Source: Pedobacter cryoconitis (lineage in GTDB: Bacteria; Bacteroidota; Bacteroidia; Sphingobacteriales; Sphingobacteriaceae). Taken from it: a DNA stretch of 64,000 nt. The DNA lies in NCBI RefSeq assembly GCF_014200595.1, contig NZ_JACHCG010000002.1, forward strand, positions 248,001 to 312,000, read 5' to 3'. Of the stretch, positions 1 to 9,445 are shown one piece after another; position 1 is the first letter of the stretch, and every line of letters starts with the position of its first letter. The translations under genes and the position numbers were made by a program. The notes under the pieces were generated by a model. It had not been told where the DNA came from, did no database searches, and saw only the letters and a list, made by a program, of their open reading frames with translations.

Positions 1-3000
1 TTTTTTATCTAAACTGGCAATTGCAGTAAAGGTAGTTTTCGCTTCATGCTGCCAGGCTAGTGTGGTACAGGTATTTCCGGGGCCGGTTTCAATCAATACC
101 GGATGATCCAGTGCGAGCAGGGTATCCAGCGCCGGGGAAAACCGAACTGTTTTTCTTAAATGTTCTGTCCAGTAAGCAGGGTCTTGTGCTTGTGCATCGG
201 TCAGGAAATCACCGGTAACTGTAGAAACAATTGGTTTTTGCGGCCTGTTTAATTTAACCCCGCTTACAATTTCACTAAAGTCTTTGAGGATCGGGTCCAT
301 CATTGCAGAGTGAAAAGCATGGCTGGTCAATAATCTTTTATGTAAGATCAGCCTTTCATCAAGCTGAAGCTGAAAAGCATCAATATCTTCATCTTTTCCG
401 GCAACAACACATAATTTAGGGCTGTTTATTGCTGCAATAGCTAAAGTTTCCGGAAGGAATTTCTCAATATCCAAAGCAGAAGCCCTGACACTTAACATGC
501 TTCCTTCTGGTAATCCGCTGACCATTGCCCCACGGGTGGCAATTAGTTTAAGACCATCTTCTAAGGTGAAAACACCTGCTAAATGTGCAGCAACGTATTC
601 TCCAATACTGTGTCCGCAAAGGATAGAGGGCTGTATGCCCCAGCTCATCCATAAACGGGCAAGCGCATAAGAAGTGATAAATAATGCGGGTTGCGTGTAT
701 TTAGTATTGTTCAGCAGGATACCAGCTTGCACATCATCGGCCGCTGCGTAAATGAGCTGCCTGATATCCTGATCCAGATAAGCCGTTAAAATCGATACGC
801 ATTCATCAATGGCTGCCTGGTAAACGGGCTCATTTTTATAAAGTTCGGCGCCCATTCCAACATATTGTGCACCCTGACCTGGAAATAGAAATACTGTTTC
901 GCCGGGTAAGGTTTTAACAATAGCGGAAGATACCTTATTTTCTGCTGTTAAAGTTTCTCCTTTATCTGCAACCAGGAAACTGCGCTGTAAGAAATCGGCT
1001 CTGGTGGTTTGCAGTGTATAGGCAACATCTGCTTGATTAAGCTCAGGTTGCGTATTCAGGTATGTTTTTAAAACCTGCTCATAAGCCTGTAAGCTATCCG
1101 CTGATTTAGCCGACCAGGTAAACAGGTTTTTTAACCGGCCCTGATCTGCATTCGGTGCTTTTAAATGGTCGTGTTCTTCTACGATAACGTGAACATTTGT
1201 TCCTCCGACACCAAAAGAGCTTACACCTGCTCTTCTTATTTGGTTTGTATCCCAGGGTTTTAACTGCGTGTTGACATAAAATGGCGAACCGGCAAATAAG
1301 ATATTCGGATTGGGCTTTTCAAAGTTGATAGAAGGCGGGATTTCTTTATAATATAGAGCAAGGGTTGTTTTAATCAGGCCGGCCACACCAGCAGCGGCAG
1401 TCATGTGCCCCATATTGCTTTTAATAGAGCCTATGGCACAAAATTGCTGAGCGTTCTGCGTTCCGAAAGCTTGTTTCAATCCTTCAATTTCAATCGGATC
1501 ACCTAAAGGGGTAGCCGTTCCATGTGTTTCCACATAAGATATCGTAGCAGGATCAACGCTGGCATCTGCAATGGCCATCGCAATGGCGGCAGCTTGTCCA
1601 TCGGTACTTGGCGCAGTAAAACTTCCTTTAGCACCTCCGTCATTGTTTACGCCCACACCTTTAATGAGTCCGTAAATAGTATCTCCGTCTTGTAAAGCAG
1701 CAGCCAGTGTTTTTAAAAGCACTACTCCGGCCCCGTCACTGAATACTGTTCCGGTCGCATCTGCATCAAAAGAACGGCAATGTCCATCGCGGCTCAGCAT
1801 GGCGCCTTCCTGGTAAATATGTCCGCTGTGAATGGGCGAAGTAATACTTGCCCCGCCAGCGATAGCGACATCACATTGGTTTTTCCGCAGGCTCTCTACT
1901 GCCTGGGTTACCGCAAGCAGCGAAGTAGAGCAAGCAGAGAAAACACTTACCGCAGGGCCTTTCAAGTCCAGTTCATAGGCTGTCCGGGAAGAGATGTAAT
2001 CTTTCTCATTGACTGTCATGATCTGGAAACTGCCAACCTGATTGATCAAATCGGCGTTATCTGCCACATTATGCTGGAAATAACTGTTATTCCCGGAGCC
2101 GGCAAATACGCCGATAAGCCCATCATAAACCGCAGGTAAATGTCCTGATTTTTCCAGTACATCCCTGCTGATTTCCAGGAATACCCTTTGCTGAGGGTCC
2201 ATGAGTTCGGCAAGTTTAGGATTGATTCCGAAAAATGCAGGGTCAAACAAATCTGCCCCATTCAAAATACCTCTTGCTTTTACATATTGCGGATCATTTT
2301 TGAACTCATCAGGGATAGAATAATCAAGGTCTTTAAAGAAAGTTATCGTTTCTTTTCCATTGCGCAATACTTCCCACAATTCTTCTACTGTGTCCGCACC
2401 AGGGAATTTGCCAGCCATGCCAATAATAGCAATCGGCTGTCCCGGATCTGAAGACCGTTCTCTGTGTTTTTTTGGCGCTGCGGATGCTGCATCAAGATAA
2501 TTAACAAGCCTGCTGATTTGCGGGAATTGATAAAGTTTAGTAATCGGCAGTTCTATATGATAGTCAGTTCTTAAAGAAGAAACTGTTTTTAAAGCTAAAA
2601 GAGAGTTCCCGCCCAGTTCAAAGAAATTGTCATTGGTCCCGATCTGGTCTATTTCCAGTACACGGGCCCAGATCGCAGCAATTCTTTTCTCCAGAACGGT
2701 TTTGGCCGGACTGTAAAGGGTAGCTAACTCAGGTCTTTTACGTTCGGGTAAAGGAAGATTTTTCTTGTCTACCTTACCACTGGTTGTTTTAGGCAGATCC
2801 TCCATCCAGATTAAAGCGGAGGGGATCATGTATTCAGGTAAATGTGCTTCAAGTTCCTTTCTGATCAGACTCGTATTCATGTTTTCAGGACCGGCAACAA
2901 GATAGGCAAGTAACCGGTACTGACCGCTTAAATCTGCTTTAGCGGTAACTACGGCCTGTTTGATGCCTGCGAGCTGGTTAAGGAAAACTTCAATTTCTCC

Positions 3001-4275
3001 CAACTCAATTCTATATCCTCTGATTTTAACCTGATCGTCCTTTCTTCCAAGAAATTCAATAGTGCCATCATTTTCATAACGGGCAAGGTCACCGGTCAGA
3101 TAAACACGGGTTTGCAGACCGTTTACAGGAATCCAGACGAATTTTTCTGCGGTTAACTCCGGCCTGTTCAGGTAACCTTCGGCAAGACTGATTCCTGAAA
3201 TTGCCAGTTCCCCGGTTTCTCCTGCTTGCAGCAGGTTTTTGTCCTGGTCTAAAATATAAATGTTTGTATTGGAGATTGGCCGGCCAATATTTGGCAATAG
3301 CGGCCACTTGGCAGGTTCTCCTGTTAATTTAAGTTCCGTAACTACATGACATTCTGTAGGGCCGTACTGGTTGAAAAGTACGCAGTTATTTAAGCCTTCG
3401 AAAAATTCTCTGACCTGCGGAGTAATTTTCAATTGCTCACCCGCAGTCATGATTTCTTTTAAATGCGCAGGATATTGTTTATTGCCGGCAGCAGCTTCAG
3501 CTAAAAATTGCAGCGCTACAAAAGGCAGGAAAATACGATCTATAGCAGCTTCAGTGATAAAATTGAGCAGGTTAACAGGATCAAGCCTTAAATCATCATG
3601 AATGAGCACTAAAGTTGCCCCTGTGGTCAATGTGCAGAATATTTCCTGAAAAGACACGTCAAAAGTGATCGGCGCGAATTGTAAGGTTTTACTGCCCGGC
3701 CCTGTTATAGAATTTTGTTGCTGCCATAAAATAAGGTTGACCAGGGCAGCCTGTGTCATGTATACGCCTTTTGGCGTGCCTGTAGAGCCTGAAGTATAGA
3801 GTACATAAGCATTGGGATTTTGCACGATCTGCGGTTCCTTTTGCTGATACTGTGAAATAATAGCGGTACGAGGAGTGATAATATTTAATGCTGACGCGCT
3901 GAAAAGTTCCTTTTCTTCAACCGGGCAAATGCAGGTTTTTATACCTGAATCCGTAATGATCTGCTGTAATCTTTGTTTTGGATAAGCAGGGTCTAAGGGA
4001 AGATAGGCTTTACCGGATTTAAGGATGGCCAGTATAGCAATAATCATATCGGCAGACCGGGTTGTACTTAAACCTATCAGCTCTTCATTTGTTAATTCAG
4101 CGATTTTTGCACTTAACTTAGCCACTCTTTGCAGGAGTACTTCATAAGTGAGCTGCTCCTGCCTGAAAGAAAGCGCAGTAAGTTTTGGGAAATTCTTTGC
4201 TGCATCCTCAAAAAGAGAATAAACAGCAGGAGCAGTTCCCAAATCAATAAAATCCTGTTTAGTAATGTTATGCAT
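1..4275 (-). CDS. Hybrid NRPS-PKS, N-terminal part (A-T-KS-AT), partial
   Basis: The frame is open from the ATG at 4275 to the left edge (1,425 codons), so the C-terminal part lies outside the window. Domains in order: adenylation (about residues 10-500; A3 motif YTSGSTGTPKG, GPTE, TGDL, KIRGYRIELGE, SGKVDKK), carrier protein (FFELGGNSL, Ser near 557), ketosynthase (about 610-1030; active Cys in SACSTSL, His in ETHGTATPLGDP and KSNMGHMTAAAG) and acyltransferase (from about 1127; GHSIGEYVAAH). There is no condensation domain before A, so this looks like a loading module that activates one amino acid and extends it with a ketide unit. The AT carries HAFHS, the usual malonyl-CoA signature. Specificity residues read by eye are D-V-Q-F-M-A-Q-V-V, which resemble proline codes; that is a weak inference. 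The product cannot be named from here. Confidence 0.95.
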   Translation of the reverse strand, partial: MHNITKQDFIDLGTAPAVYSLFEDAAKNFPKLTALSFRQEQLTYEVLLQRVAKLSAKIAELTNEELIGLSTTRSADMIIAILAILKSGKAYLPLDPAYPKQRLQQIITDSGIKTCICPVEEKELFSASALNIITPRTAIISQYQQKEPQIVQNPNAYVLYTSGSTGTPKGVYMTQAALVNLILWQQQNSITGPGSKTLQFAPITFDVSFQEIFCTLTTGATLVLIHDDLRLDPVNLLNFITEAAIDRIFLPFVALQFLAEAAAGNKQYPAHLKEIMTAGEQLKITPQVREFFEGLNNCVLFNQYGPTECHVVTELKLTGEPAKWPLLPNIGRPISNTNIYILDQDKNLLQAGETGELAISGISLAEGYLNRPELTAEKFVWIPVNGLQTRVYLTGDLARYENDGTIEFLGRKDDQVKIRGYRIELGEIEVFLNQLAGIKQAVVTAKADLSGQYRLLAYLVAGPENMNTSLIRKELEAHLPEYMIPSALIWMEDLPKTTSGKVDKKNLPLPERKRPELATLYSPAKTVLEKRIAAIWARVLEIDQIGTNDNFFELGGNSLLALKTVSSLRTDYHIELPITKLYQFPQISRLVNYLDAASAAPKKHRERSSDPGQPIAIIGMAGKFPGADTVEELWEVLRNGKETITFFKDLDYSIPDEFKNDPQYVKARGILNGADLFDPAFFGINPKLAELMDPQQRVFLEISRDVLEKSGHLPAVYDGLIGVFAGSGNNSYFQHNVADNADLINQVGSFQIMTVNEKDYISSRTAYELDLKGPAVSVFSACSTSLLAVTQAVESLRKNQCDVAIAGGASITSPIHSGHIYQEGAMLSRDGHCRSFDADATGTVFSDGAGVVLLKTLAAALQDGDTIYGLIKGVGVNNDGGAKGSFTAPSTDGQAAAIAMAIADASVDPATISYVETHGTATPLGDPIEIEGLKQAFGTQNAQQFCAIGSIKSNMGHMTAAAGVAGLIKTTLALYYKEIPPSINFEKPNPNILFAGSPFYVNTQLKPWDTNQIRRAGVSSFGVGGTNVHVIVEEHDHLKAPNADQGRLKNLFTWSAKSADSLQAYEQVLKTYLNTQPELNQADVAYTLQTTRADFLQRSFLVADKGETLTAENKVSSAIVKTLPGETVFLFPGQGAQYVGMGAELYKNEPVYQAAIDECVSILTAYLDQDIRQLIYAAADDVQAGILLNNTKYTQPALFITSYALARLWMSWGIQPSILCGHSIGEYVAAHLAGVFTLEDGLKLIATRGAMVSGLPEGSMLSVRASALDIEKFLPETLAIAAINSPKLCVVAGKDEDIDAFQLQLDERLILHKRLLTSHAFHSAMMDPILKDFSEIVSGVKLNRPQKPIVSTVTGDFLTDAQAQDPAYWTEHLRKTVRFSPALDTLLALDHPVLIETGPGNTCTTLAWQHEAKTTFTAIASLDKK

Positions 4276-5059
4276 TAATTTCTAATTTTTTTAACTGATC
4301 ATAAATGTCTTTCCTGATAAACAGGCGTTTCATCGCAACCGTAGAATGTGCCAGCACATAACCGGCTTTCCTTAATTTATCACAGCTTCTTTTTATTCTG
4401 AAGTGGAATGATTTATCTTTTGTGTTATAAATTTCGTCAAATTCCACCAAGATAGCTTTAACATTTAGCTTATCTTCAATGATTGTATCTATTACCTTAT
4501 ATTCAGCACCTTCTATTTCTATTTTGAGCAGGTCTATATGCTGGTGATCCAGCTCTTTCATCAGATTGCCCAAACGATCGACGGGCGCTTCGATAAAGCT
4601 TTTTGATCCGGTAAATAAAATGGCAGAATGAGAGGAATAGTTCTCTCTTTGCGGATCATAGAACTTTAATATTTTCTTCTCGTCCCAAAGACCAACCGGA
4701 ACAAACCTGATTTCAGCAAATTGTTTACTGCTGATATTGTAAACATAAGGCGCAAGGGTTTTGTCCAGTGTCAGCGGAATTCCATGATTGACATAATCTT
4801 TAACCTGGTTGAAGTGGTTAATCCCATAAGGTGAAGGGTCAAAAATGTAAACTTTGGCGTCAAAAGTTATTTTAAGCTCTGTGTCAAAAGAAATATCTTC
4901 GCCGGCGCCTACGCAGTAACAGATGGAATGTGATCCTAAAAAATTGTCAGGAACCATATATCCATGTCTTGCGGAGCCGAAATAGCTTAGATTCTTCAAT
5001 GGTTGTACGTTGGATTGATGATGAATGCCGAGCATTCTTTTGATAAATTGAGTTGCCAT
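4268..5059 (-). CDS. FkbM-family SAM-dependent methyltransferase
   Basis: 263 residues. A glycine-rich SAM-binding motif (YCVGAGEDISFD, about residues 48-59) and the FkbM-type acidic motif LLKIEIEGAEYKVID (about residues 176-190) are visible, as in Methyltransf_21 proteins. These enzymes usually O-methylate hydroxyl groups on natural products or glycans. The stop codon lies inside the start of the NRPS-PKS gene (8-base overlap), so the two are translated together and the enzyme very likely tailors that product. The substrate cannot be told. No signal peptide is seen, so it should be cytoplasmic. Confidence 0.85.
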   Translation of the reverse strand: MATQFIKRMLGIHHQSNVQPLKNLSYFGSARHGYMVPDNFLGSHSICYCVGAGEDISFDTELKITFDAKVYIFDPSPYGINHFNQVKDYVNHGIPLTLDKTLAPYVYNISSKQFAEIRFVPVGLWDEKKILKFYDPQRENYSSHSAILFTGSKSFIEAPVDRLGNLMKELDHQHIDLLKIEIEGAEYKVIDTIIEDKLNVKAILVEFDEIYNTKDKSFHFRIKRSCDKLRKAGYVLAHSTVAMKRLFIRKDIYDQLKKLEINA

Positions 5060-5449
5060 CCTAAGAATGCGATTGAGTTTGCGTTAAAATTACGTTCTGA
5101 TTAGTGTTATCTTAATATAAGAAAATTAAGTGAAATTCTCTTAATTAATTAAATAATATCAGGCCGTTTTGATTATGGTTGTCCAGCTTGTTTACTGCAT
5201 TATTAGTATGACTTCATTATTCTGGTTGAATGTTAAATTAAAGATTCATTAATTTTTGGTATCGTAAGTGTAATGAACAAAGATCGTTCCTCTTCTGATG
5301 CGCAGAAAAGTGAGTTCAGGATAACTTGTTGCTGTTTCGGTTTAAAACAAATTGTCATTATTTTGTTACCATTGGGTAGTATCATTTATCCGGGAAGGAA
5401 AGGGTTTCTTTTTATTCATTAGGGTATTATTTTCCCCAGTTAAATTCAA

Positions 5450-5457
5450 TACTTTTG
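5450..5457 (+). promoter_or_regulatory. Candidate -7 promoter element for the TetR gene
   Basis: TACTTTTG matches the Bacteroidota -7 consensus TAnnTTTG exactly and lies 56 bases before the first possible start. No clear TTG element is seen at the -33 position, so the match is only moderate support. Confidence 0.4.
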
Positions 5458-5469
5458 GAATTCAAAATT

Positions 5470-5489
5470 GGTCTGAAATTTAGCAGACC
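5470..5489. promoter_or_regulatory. Palindromic operator candidate (TetR-type)
   Basis: GGTCTG-N8-CAGACC is a perfect 6-base inverted repeat. It starts 12 bases after the -7 element and ends 24 bases before the TetR start, so a bound repressor would block early transcription. A direct repeat TTTAGCAG occurs at 5479-5486 and 5492-5499 in the same stretch. Binding by the adjacent TetR protein is inferred from position only. Confidence 0.45.
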
Positions 5490-5513
5490 TGTTTAGCAGT
5501 ACCTATTGAAACA

Positions 5514-6107
5514 ATGATTATGGATAAAGATGAAATCGTAATTAGTGAGATCTTAATTGCCGCCAAATCTTTGTTTGGGAAGTCCGGATTAAAAAAGACC
5601 ACTATAGAAGATATCTCTGCGGCAGCCGGAAAAGGGAAAAGTACCCTTTATTATTATTTCCCCGGTAAAAACGAAATCTTCGCTGCCGTTGTTAAAGATG
5701 AAATGAAAACAGTAATCAGGAATTTGCGCGAAACGGTAAACAGGGTACTTTCTGCGGAAGATAAACTAAAAGCTTTTCTGAATTTTCAAAGTACGGCTAT
5801 TCTGGAATTCCGCAGTCTTTATAAAGTGATTTTTGTGGATATGATTGAATCCAGAAGGATGTTGCTGCCGCTTCGGTTAAAATATGAGCAGATGCAGCTG
5901 GGGATGATCAGTGAAATTATTTTGGGTGGCACACAAAGTGGTGAGTTCAGAGATCTTTCTGCTGAAAGTATCCATAAGATGTCCTTTGTACTGATCGTTG
6001 CTTTCAGAGGCCTGCACTTTCCACTTTCGATTAATCCTTCAGAAATACAATCCCACGAATATTTTAATGAGCTGGTAGATATGCTCATTGAAGGTATTGG
6101 GAATTAA
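5514..6107 (+). CDS. TetR/AcrR-family transcriptional regulator
   Basis: 197 residues. The N-terminal helix-turn-helix is clear (KSLFGKSGLKKTTIEDISAA then GKGKSTLYYYFPGKNEIFAAV, about residues 18-62); the C-terminal ligand domain matches no ligand class I recognise. An in-frame ATG six bases further on (5520) is an equally possible start. It is the first gene of a run reaching 15314 in which gaps are mostly under 45 bases, so it probably controls that run, and the palindrome at 5470-5489 suggests autoregulation. It could also act on the divergent NRPS-PKS genes. Confidence 0.9.
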   Translation: MIMDKDEIVISEILIAAKSLFGKSGLKKTTIEDISAAAGKGKSTLYYYFPGKNEIFAAVVKDEMKTVIRNLRETVNRVLSAEDKLKAFLNFQSTAILEFRSLYKVIFVDMIESRRMLLPLRLKYEQMQLGMISEIILGGTQSGEFRDLSAESIHKMSFVLIVAFRGLHFPLSINPSEIQSHEYFNELVDMLIEGIGN

Positions 6108-6132
6108 GAATTTAAACCTCCATATTTATAAG

Positions 6133-7374
6133 ATGAATTACCTGGATATACTAGATCAGGTCAGAGCGCATGTCTCAAACTTGTTTCACATTAATAAAGA
6201 CGAGAGATTAACTTACCACAACTTGTTGCATACCGAGCAGGTTGTTAAAGCTGTAGTTAAAATAGCCAATCATTATCAATTGTCGGATCATGACTTTTTT
6301 GTAGTCAATGTAGCTGCATGGTTTCATGATATTGGTTACCTGACCAATTGTGAAAGGCATGAAGAGCGCGGGGCGGCACTGGCTAAGGAATTTCTGGAAT
6401 CAAAGGGGGCTGAGCCGGAATTAACAGGTTTAGTGACCAATTGTATCCTGGCTACAAAAATGCCGCAGCGTCCGGTTGGGTTGTTAGAAGAGATTGTGTG
6501 TGATGCCGATCTTTTTCATTTAGGCAGTGAAGATTTTAAGGAAAGGAATAAACTGATCCGTAAAGAAGCAATTGCTTTTGTGGGAAGAGATATTGATAAA
6601 GAGGAGTGGCGTTCAAAAACCATTGTTCTTTTCGAAATGCACCATTACCATACCGATTACTGCCGGGATTTACTGTCAGCAAAAAAGGAATTAAACCTGA
6701 AAGAATTGAAAGAAAAAGTGTTTAAAGATAAACATGGGAAAGCAAAGGAGGAGGCTCTTCATGATTCGCCCCCGGTTATCTCAGAAAAACATACCGAAGT
6801 AGTCGTGGAGAAAAAAAATAAAGATAAAAAGCAGAAAAGTGACCGTCCTGATAAGGGAATAGAAACTATGTTCCGGATCTCTTCTGGTAATCATCAGCGG
6901 TTAAGTGATATGGCGGATAATAAAGCGCATATCATGATTTCTACCAATTCTATCATTCTGTCAGTTACTTTAAGTGTGCTGCTGCGTAAACTGGAAGATA
7001 ATCCTCATTTGATTATTCCAACCTTGATATTGTTGATTATTTGTGTGGTGACCATGGTATTCTCTATCCTGGCGACCAGGCCTACTGTACCTCCGGGAAC
7101 TTTTAGCCAGCAGGATATTGATGAAAAAAAGGTGAACTTATTGTTTTTTGGTAATTTTTACCGGATGGCGCTGCCTGATTATGTGAACGGAATGCAGAAA
7201 ATGATGGAAGACAGAGATTTTCTTTATGGCAGCCTGATCCGTGATTTATATTCTCAGGGTGTGGTTTTAGGCCGTAAATACCGGTTGCTGAGAATTGCCT
7301 ATAATGTGTTTATGTTCGGTATTATTGCTTCAGTTCTTGCCTTTGTGATTGCCAGTGCAATAGTCGCTTTATAA
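6133..7374 (+). CDS. HD phosphohydrolase domain fused to Pycsar-type membrane effector domain (PycTM, DUF5706)
   Basis: 413 residues from the ATG at 6133; an in-frame ATG at 6088 would add 15 unconserved-looking residues and overlap the TetR gene. Residues 1-200 form an HD domain: H33 (HNLLHTEQV), H65-D66 (AWFHDIGY) and a later Asp in CDADLFHLG. A charged Lys/Glu-rich linker (about 200-245) leads to the C-terminal domain, which starts NHQRLSDMADNKAHIMISTN, carries two membrane spans, then a cytoplasmic helical part and a last span. That pattern is the PycTM domain, the membrane effector of cCMP/cUMP (Pycsar) defence. No nucleotide cyclase gene lies nearby. It sits 7 bases before ppk1. What the HD domain cleaves is unknown. 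Confidence 0.8.
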   Translation: MNYLDILDQVRAHVSNLFHINKDERLTYHNLLHTEQVVKAVVKIANHYQLSDHDFFVVNVAAWFHDIGYLTNCERHEERGAALAKEFLESKGAEPELTGLVTNCILATKMPQRPVGLLEEIVCDADLFHLGSEDFKERNKLIRKEAIAFVGRDIDKEEWRSKTIVLFEMHHYHTDYCRDLLSAKKELNLKELKEKVFKDKHGKAKEEALHDSPPVISEKHTEVVVEKKNKDKKQKSDRPDKGIETMFRISSGNHQRLSDMADNKAHIMISTNSIILSVTLSVLLRKLEDNPHLIIPTLILLIICVVTMVFSILATRPTVPPGTFSQQDIDEKKVNLLFFGNFYRMALPDYVNGMQKMMEDRDFLYGSLIRDLYSQGVVLGRKYRLLRIAYNVFMFGIIASVLAFVIASAIVAL

Positions 7375-7381
7375 AAATACA

Positions 7382-9445
7382 ATGACAGAATATACCTTTT
7401 TTAACCGTGATCTGAGCTGGTTAAGTTTTAATGAGCGCGTGCTGATGGAAGCCGAAAATGAGCAGGTCCCTTTATTGGAGCGCATCAGGTTTCTGTCTAT
7501 TTATTCTTCCAATCTGGATGAATTTTACCGGGTGAGGATGCCGGTTTTGATGGCTATTGATAATTTTGACGAGAGTACCGGATTAAATAATAACTATTAT
7601 AAAGCTCAGTTTTTAATCAATCAGCAGCAGCAAAGATTCGGGCATTTACTGGCAAACCATCTTTTACCTGCTTTAAAAGCAAAAGATATACATTGGTTAT
7701 ACAATGAGGCTATCCCTGAATCCATAACAGATGAATTATCCCGGATCTTTTTTAATGAGGTACTGGCTTATATCAGGTTGTTCTCAGTAGCGAAGGATGA
7801 AGATGGTTTCTTTGCTGAGAATAACAGGTTATACCAGGCTGTAATCTTGTCGGATGCAGCGGGTATTGAACGTCTGGAATTGATCACTATTCCTTCTGAT
7901 GCGTTACCGAGATTGTATGCAGTGAATAAAGAGGATCAGAAGTATGTTGTTTTTCTGGATGATATTATCAGAAATAACCTGAGCTATCTTTTTCCTGCCG
8001 AAGAGATCAAAGGGGTTTTTAATATTAAAATCACCAGGAATGCGGAGATGAATATTAAAGAGGAGACCGAAGATCTGGATGAAGATATTACGGTTGCGCT
8101 GGAAAAGGAGTTAAAGAAAAGAGATCTGGGTACAGCTACGCGGTTTTTATGTCAGCCTGGGATACCACTGAGACATCTTTACAAGATTATCTACGCACTT
8201 AACTTAGCCAATTCTTCGGTTGTAGAGGGTGGGTATTACCACAATATGAAGGATCTGAGTGATTTCCCGTTGCATGAAGCGGAATTAAACTATCCGAAGT
8301 GGCCGGCATTGCCAAACCTGCTGCTGAAAAAGGAAGAAACGCTCTTTGAACAAATCTTTAAAAGGGATTTAATGGTTCATGTGCCTTATCAGAACTATGA
8401 TCCGATATTAAGATTCTTCAATGAAGCTGCAAATGATAGTTTCACGGAAGAAATTTATGTGACGCTTTACCGGGTCGCTGATAATTCCAGAATTGTCAAT
8501 GCGCTGATGACTGCGGCAAAAAACGGAAAAAAGGTTTCTGTAATGGTAGAGCTGAAAGCCAGATTTGATGAAGCTAATAATATCAAATGGGCTTCCTGGA
8601 TGAAAGCTGCGGGCGTAAAAATTATCTATAGCAACAAAGAACTGAAGGTACATGCAAAGGTAGCGCTGATTAAAAGAACAGTCAGGGATCAAAGCCATTA
8701 TCTGGGGCTGCTGGCCACAGGAAATCTGAATGAGTCAACGGCACGTTTTTATACGGATCATATTTTATTGACGGCTAACCAGGCTATGCTCGGAGAGTTG
8801 AAACTGTTATTCGGTTTCCTGAGCAAGAAAAAGAAAAAACCGCAGCTTGAAGACGCGATTAACTTTGAACATTTATTGGTTGCGCAGTTTAATTTACAGC
8901 AGAAATTTATAGCACTGATAGACCGTGAAATCAGCAATGCCAAAAAAGGATTGCCATCAGGGATCGTGATAAAAATGAATAACCTCGAGGAGCGGATATT
9001 AATTTCCAGGCTTTATGAAGCTTCGGCTGCCGGGGTAAAAATACAATTGATTGTACGCAGTGTCTGTTGTCTGATCCCGGGAATTGAAGGGCAAAGCGAA
9101 AATATTACGGTGAAACGTATTGTAGACAGATACCTGGAGCATGGCCGGATTTTCCTTTTCCATAACAACGGGGCGGAAGAGGTTTATATGGGATCGGCCG
9201 ACTGGATGAACAGAAATATTTATGGAAGAATAGAGGTCTGTTTTCCAATCTACGACCAGGAATTAAAAATAAGACTGATAGAAATCTTAAATTTACAATT
9301 AAACGATACTGTTCAGGCGGTTGAACTTAACGAAGAGTTGCAAAATAACTATTGTGCTGGTGAGGTTAAGATCCGCTCTCAGCAGGCTATTTATAGTTTT
9401 CTGAAAGAGACTACTGCACATACCATTGAACTTAACGCATCATGA
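7382..9445 (+). CDS. ppk1: Polyphosphate kinase 1
   Basis: 687 residues, normal length for PPK1, which reversibly moves the ATP gamma-phosphate onto polyphosphate. The N-terminus (FFNRDLSWLSFNERVLMEAE, LDEFYRVRMPV) is diagnostic. Both phospholipase-D-like halves keep their histidines: H424 in KVHAKVAL, corresponding to the autophosphorylated His of E. coli PPK, and H587 in YLEHGRIFLFHN; TGNLNESTARFYTDH follows the first. It lies 7 bases after the HD-PycTM gene, and its end overlaps the next start by 4 bases (ATGA), so it belongs to the same operon. Confidence 0.97.
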   Translation: MTEYTFFNRDLSWLSFNERVLMEAENEQVPLLERIRFLSIYSSNLDEFYRVRMPVLMAIDNFDESTGLNNNYYKAQFLINQQQQRFGHLLANHLLPALKAKDIHWLYNEAIPESITDELSRIFFNEVLAYIRLFSVAKDEDGFFAENNRLYQAVILSDAAGIERLELITIPSDALPRLYAVNKEDQKYVVFLDDIIRNNLSYLFPAEEIKGVFNIKITRNAEMNIKEETEDLDEDITVALEKELKKRDLGTATRFLCQPGIPLRHLYKIIYALNLANSSVVEGGYYHNMKDLSDFPLHEAELNYPKWPALPNLLLKKEETLFEQIFKRDLMVHVPYQNYDPILRFFNEAANDSFTEEIYVTLYRVADNSRIVNALMTAAKNGKKVSVMVELKARFDEANNIKWASWMKAAGVKIIYSNKELKVHAKVALIKRTVRDQSHYLGLLATGNLNESTARFYTDHILLTANQAMLGELKLLFGFLSKKKKKPQLEDAINFEHLLVAQFNLQQKFIALIDREISNAKKGLPSGIVIKMNNLEERILISRLYEASAAGVKIQLIVRSVCCLIPGIEGQSENITVKRIVDRYLEHGRIFLFHNNGAEEVYMGSADWMNRNIYGRIEVCFPIYDQELKIRLIEILNLQLNDTVQAVELNEELQNNYCAGEVKIRSQQAIYSFLKETTAHTIELNAS

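Larger units (their letters stand above)
5060..5513. other. Divergent intergenic region
   Basis: About 450 AT-rich bases between the biosynthetic genes (leftward) and the TetR gene (rightward). No coding sequence is supported. It holds a candidate promoter and a palindrome near the TetR gene (listed separately) and a 6-base inverted repeat CTTAAT-N8-ATTAAG at 5111-5130 nearer the FkbM gene. No clear promoter for the leftward genes was found; the best match (TAATTTTA read leftward, 5083-5090) has one mismatch and no -33 partner. Confidence 0.6.

Noticed and set aside
1780..2451. Rightward frames opposite the NRPS-PKS gene
   Set aside because: They lie antisense to a clearly conserved ketosynthase and look like no protein family.
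6088..6132. Upstream start of the HD-PycTM gene
   Set aside because: It overlaps the TetR gene by 20 bases and adds residues unlike the family; the ATG at 6133 fits better.
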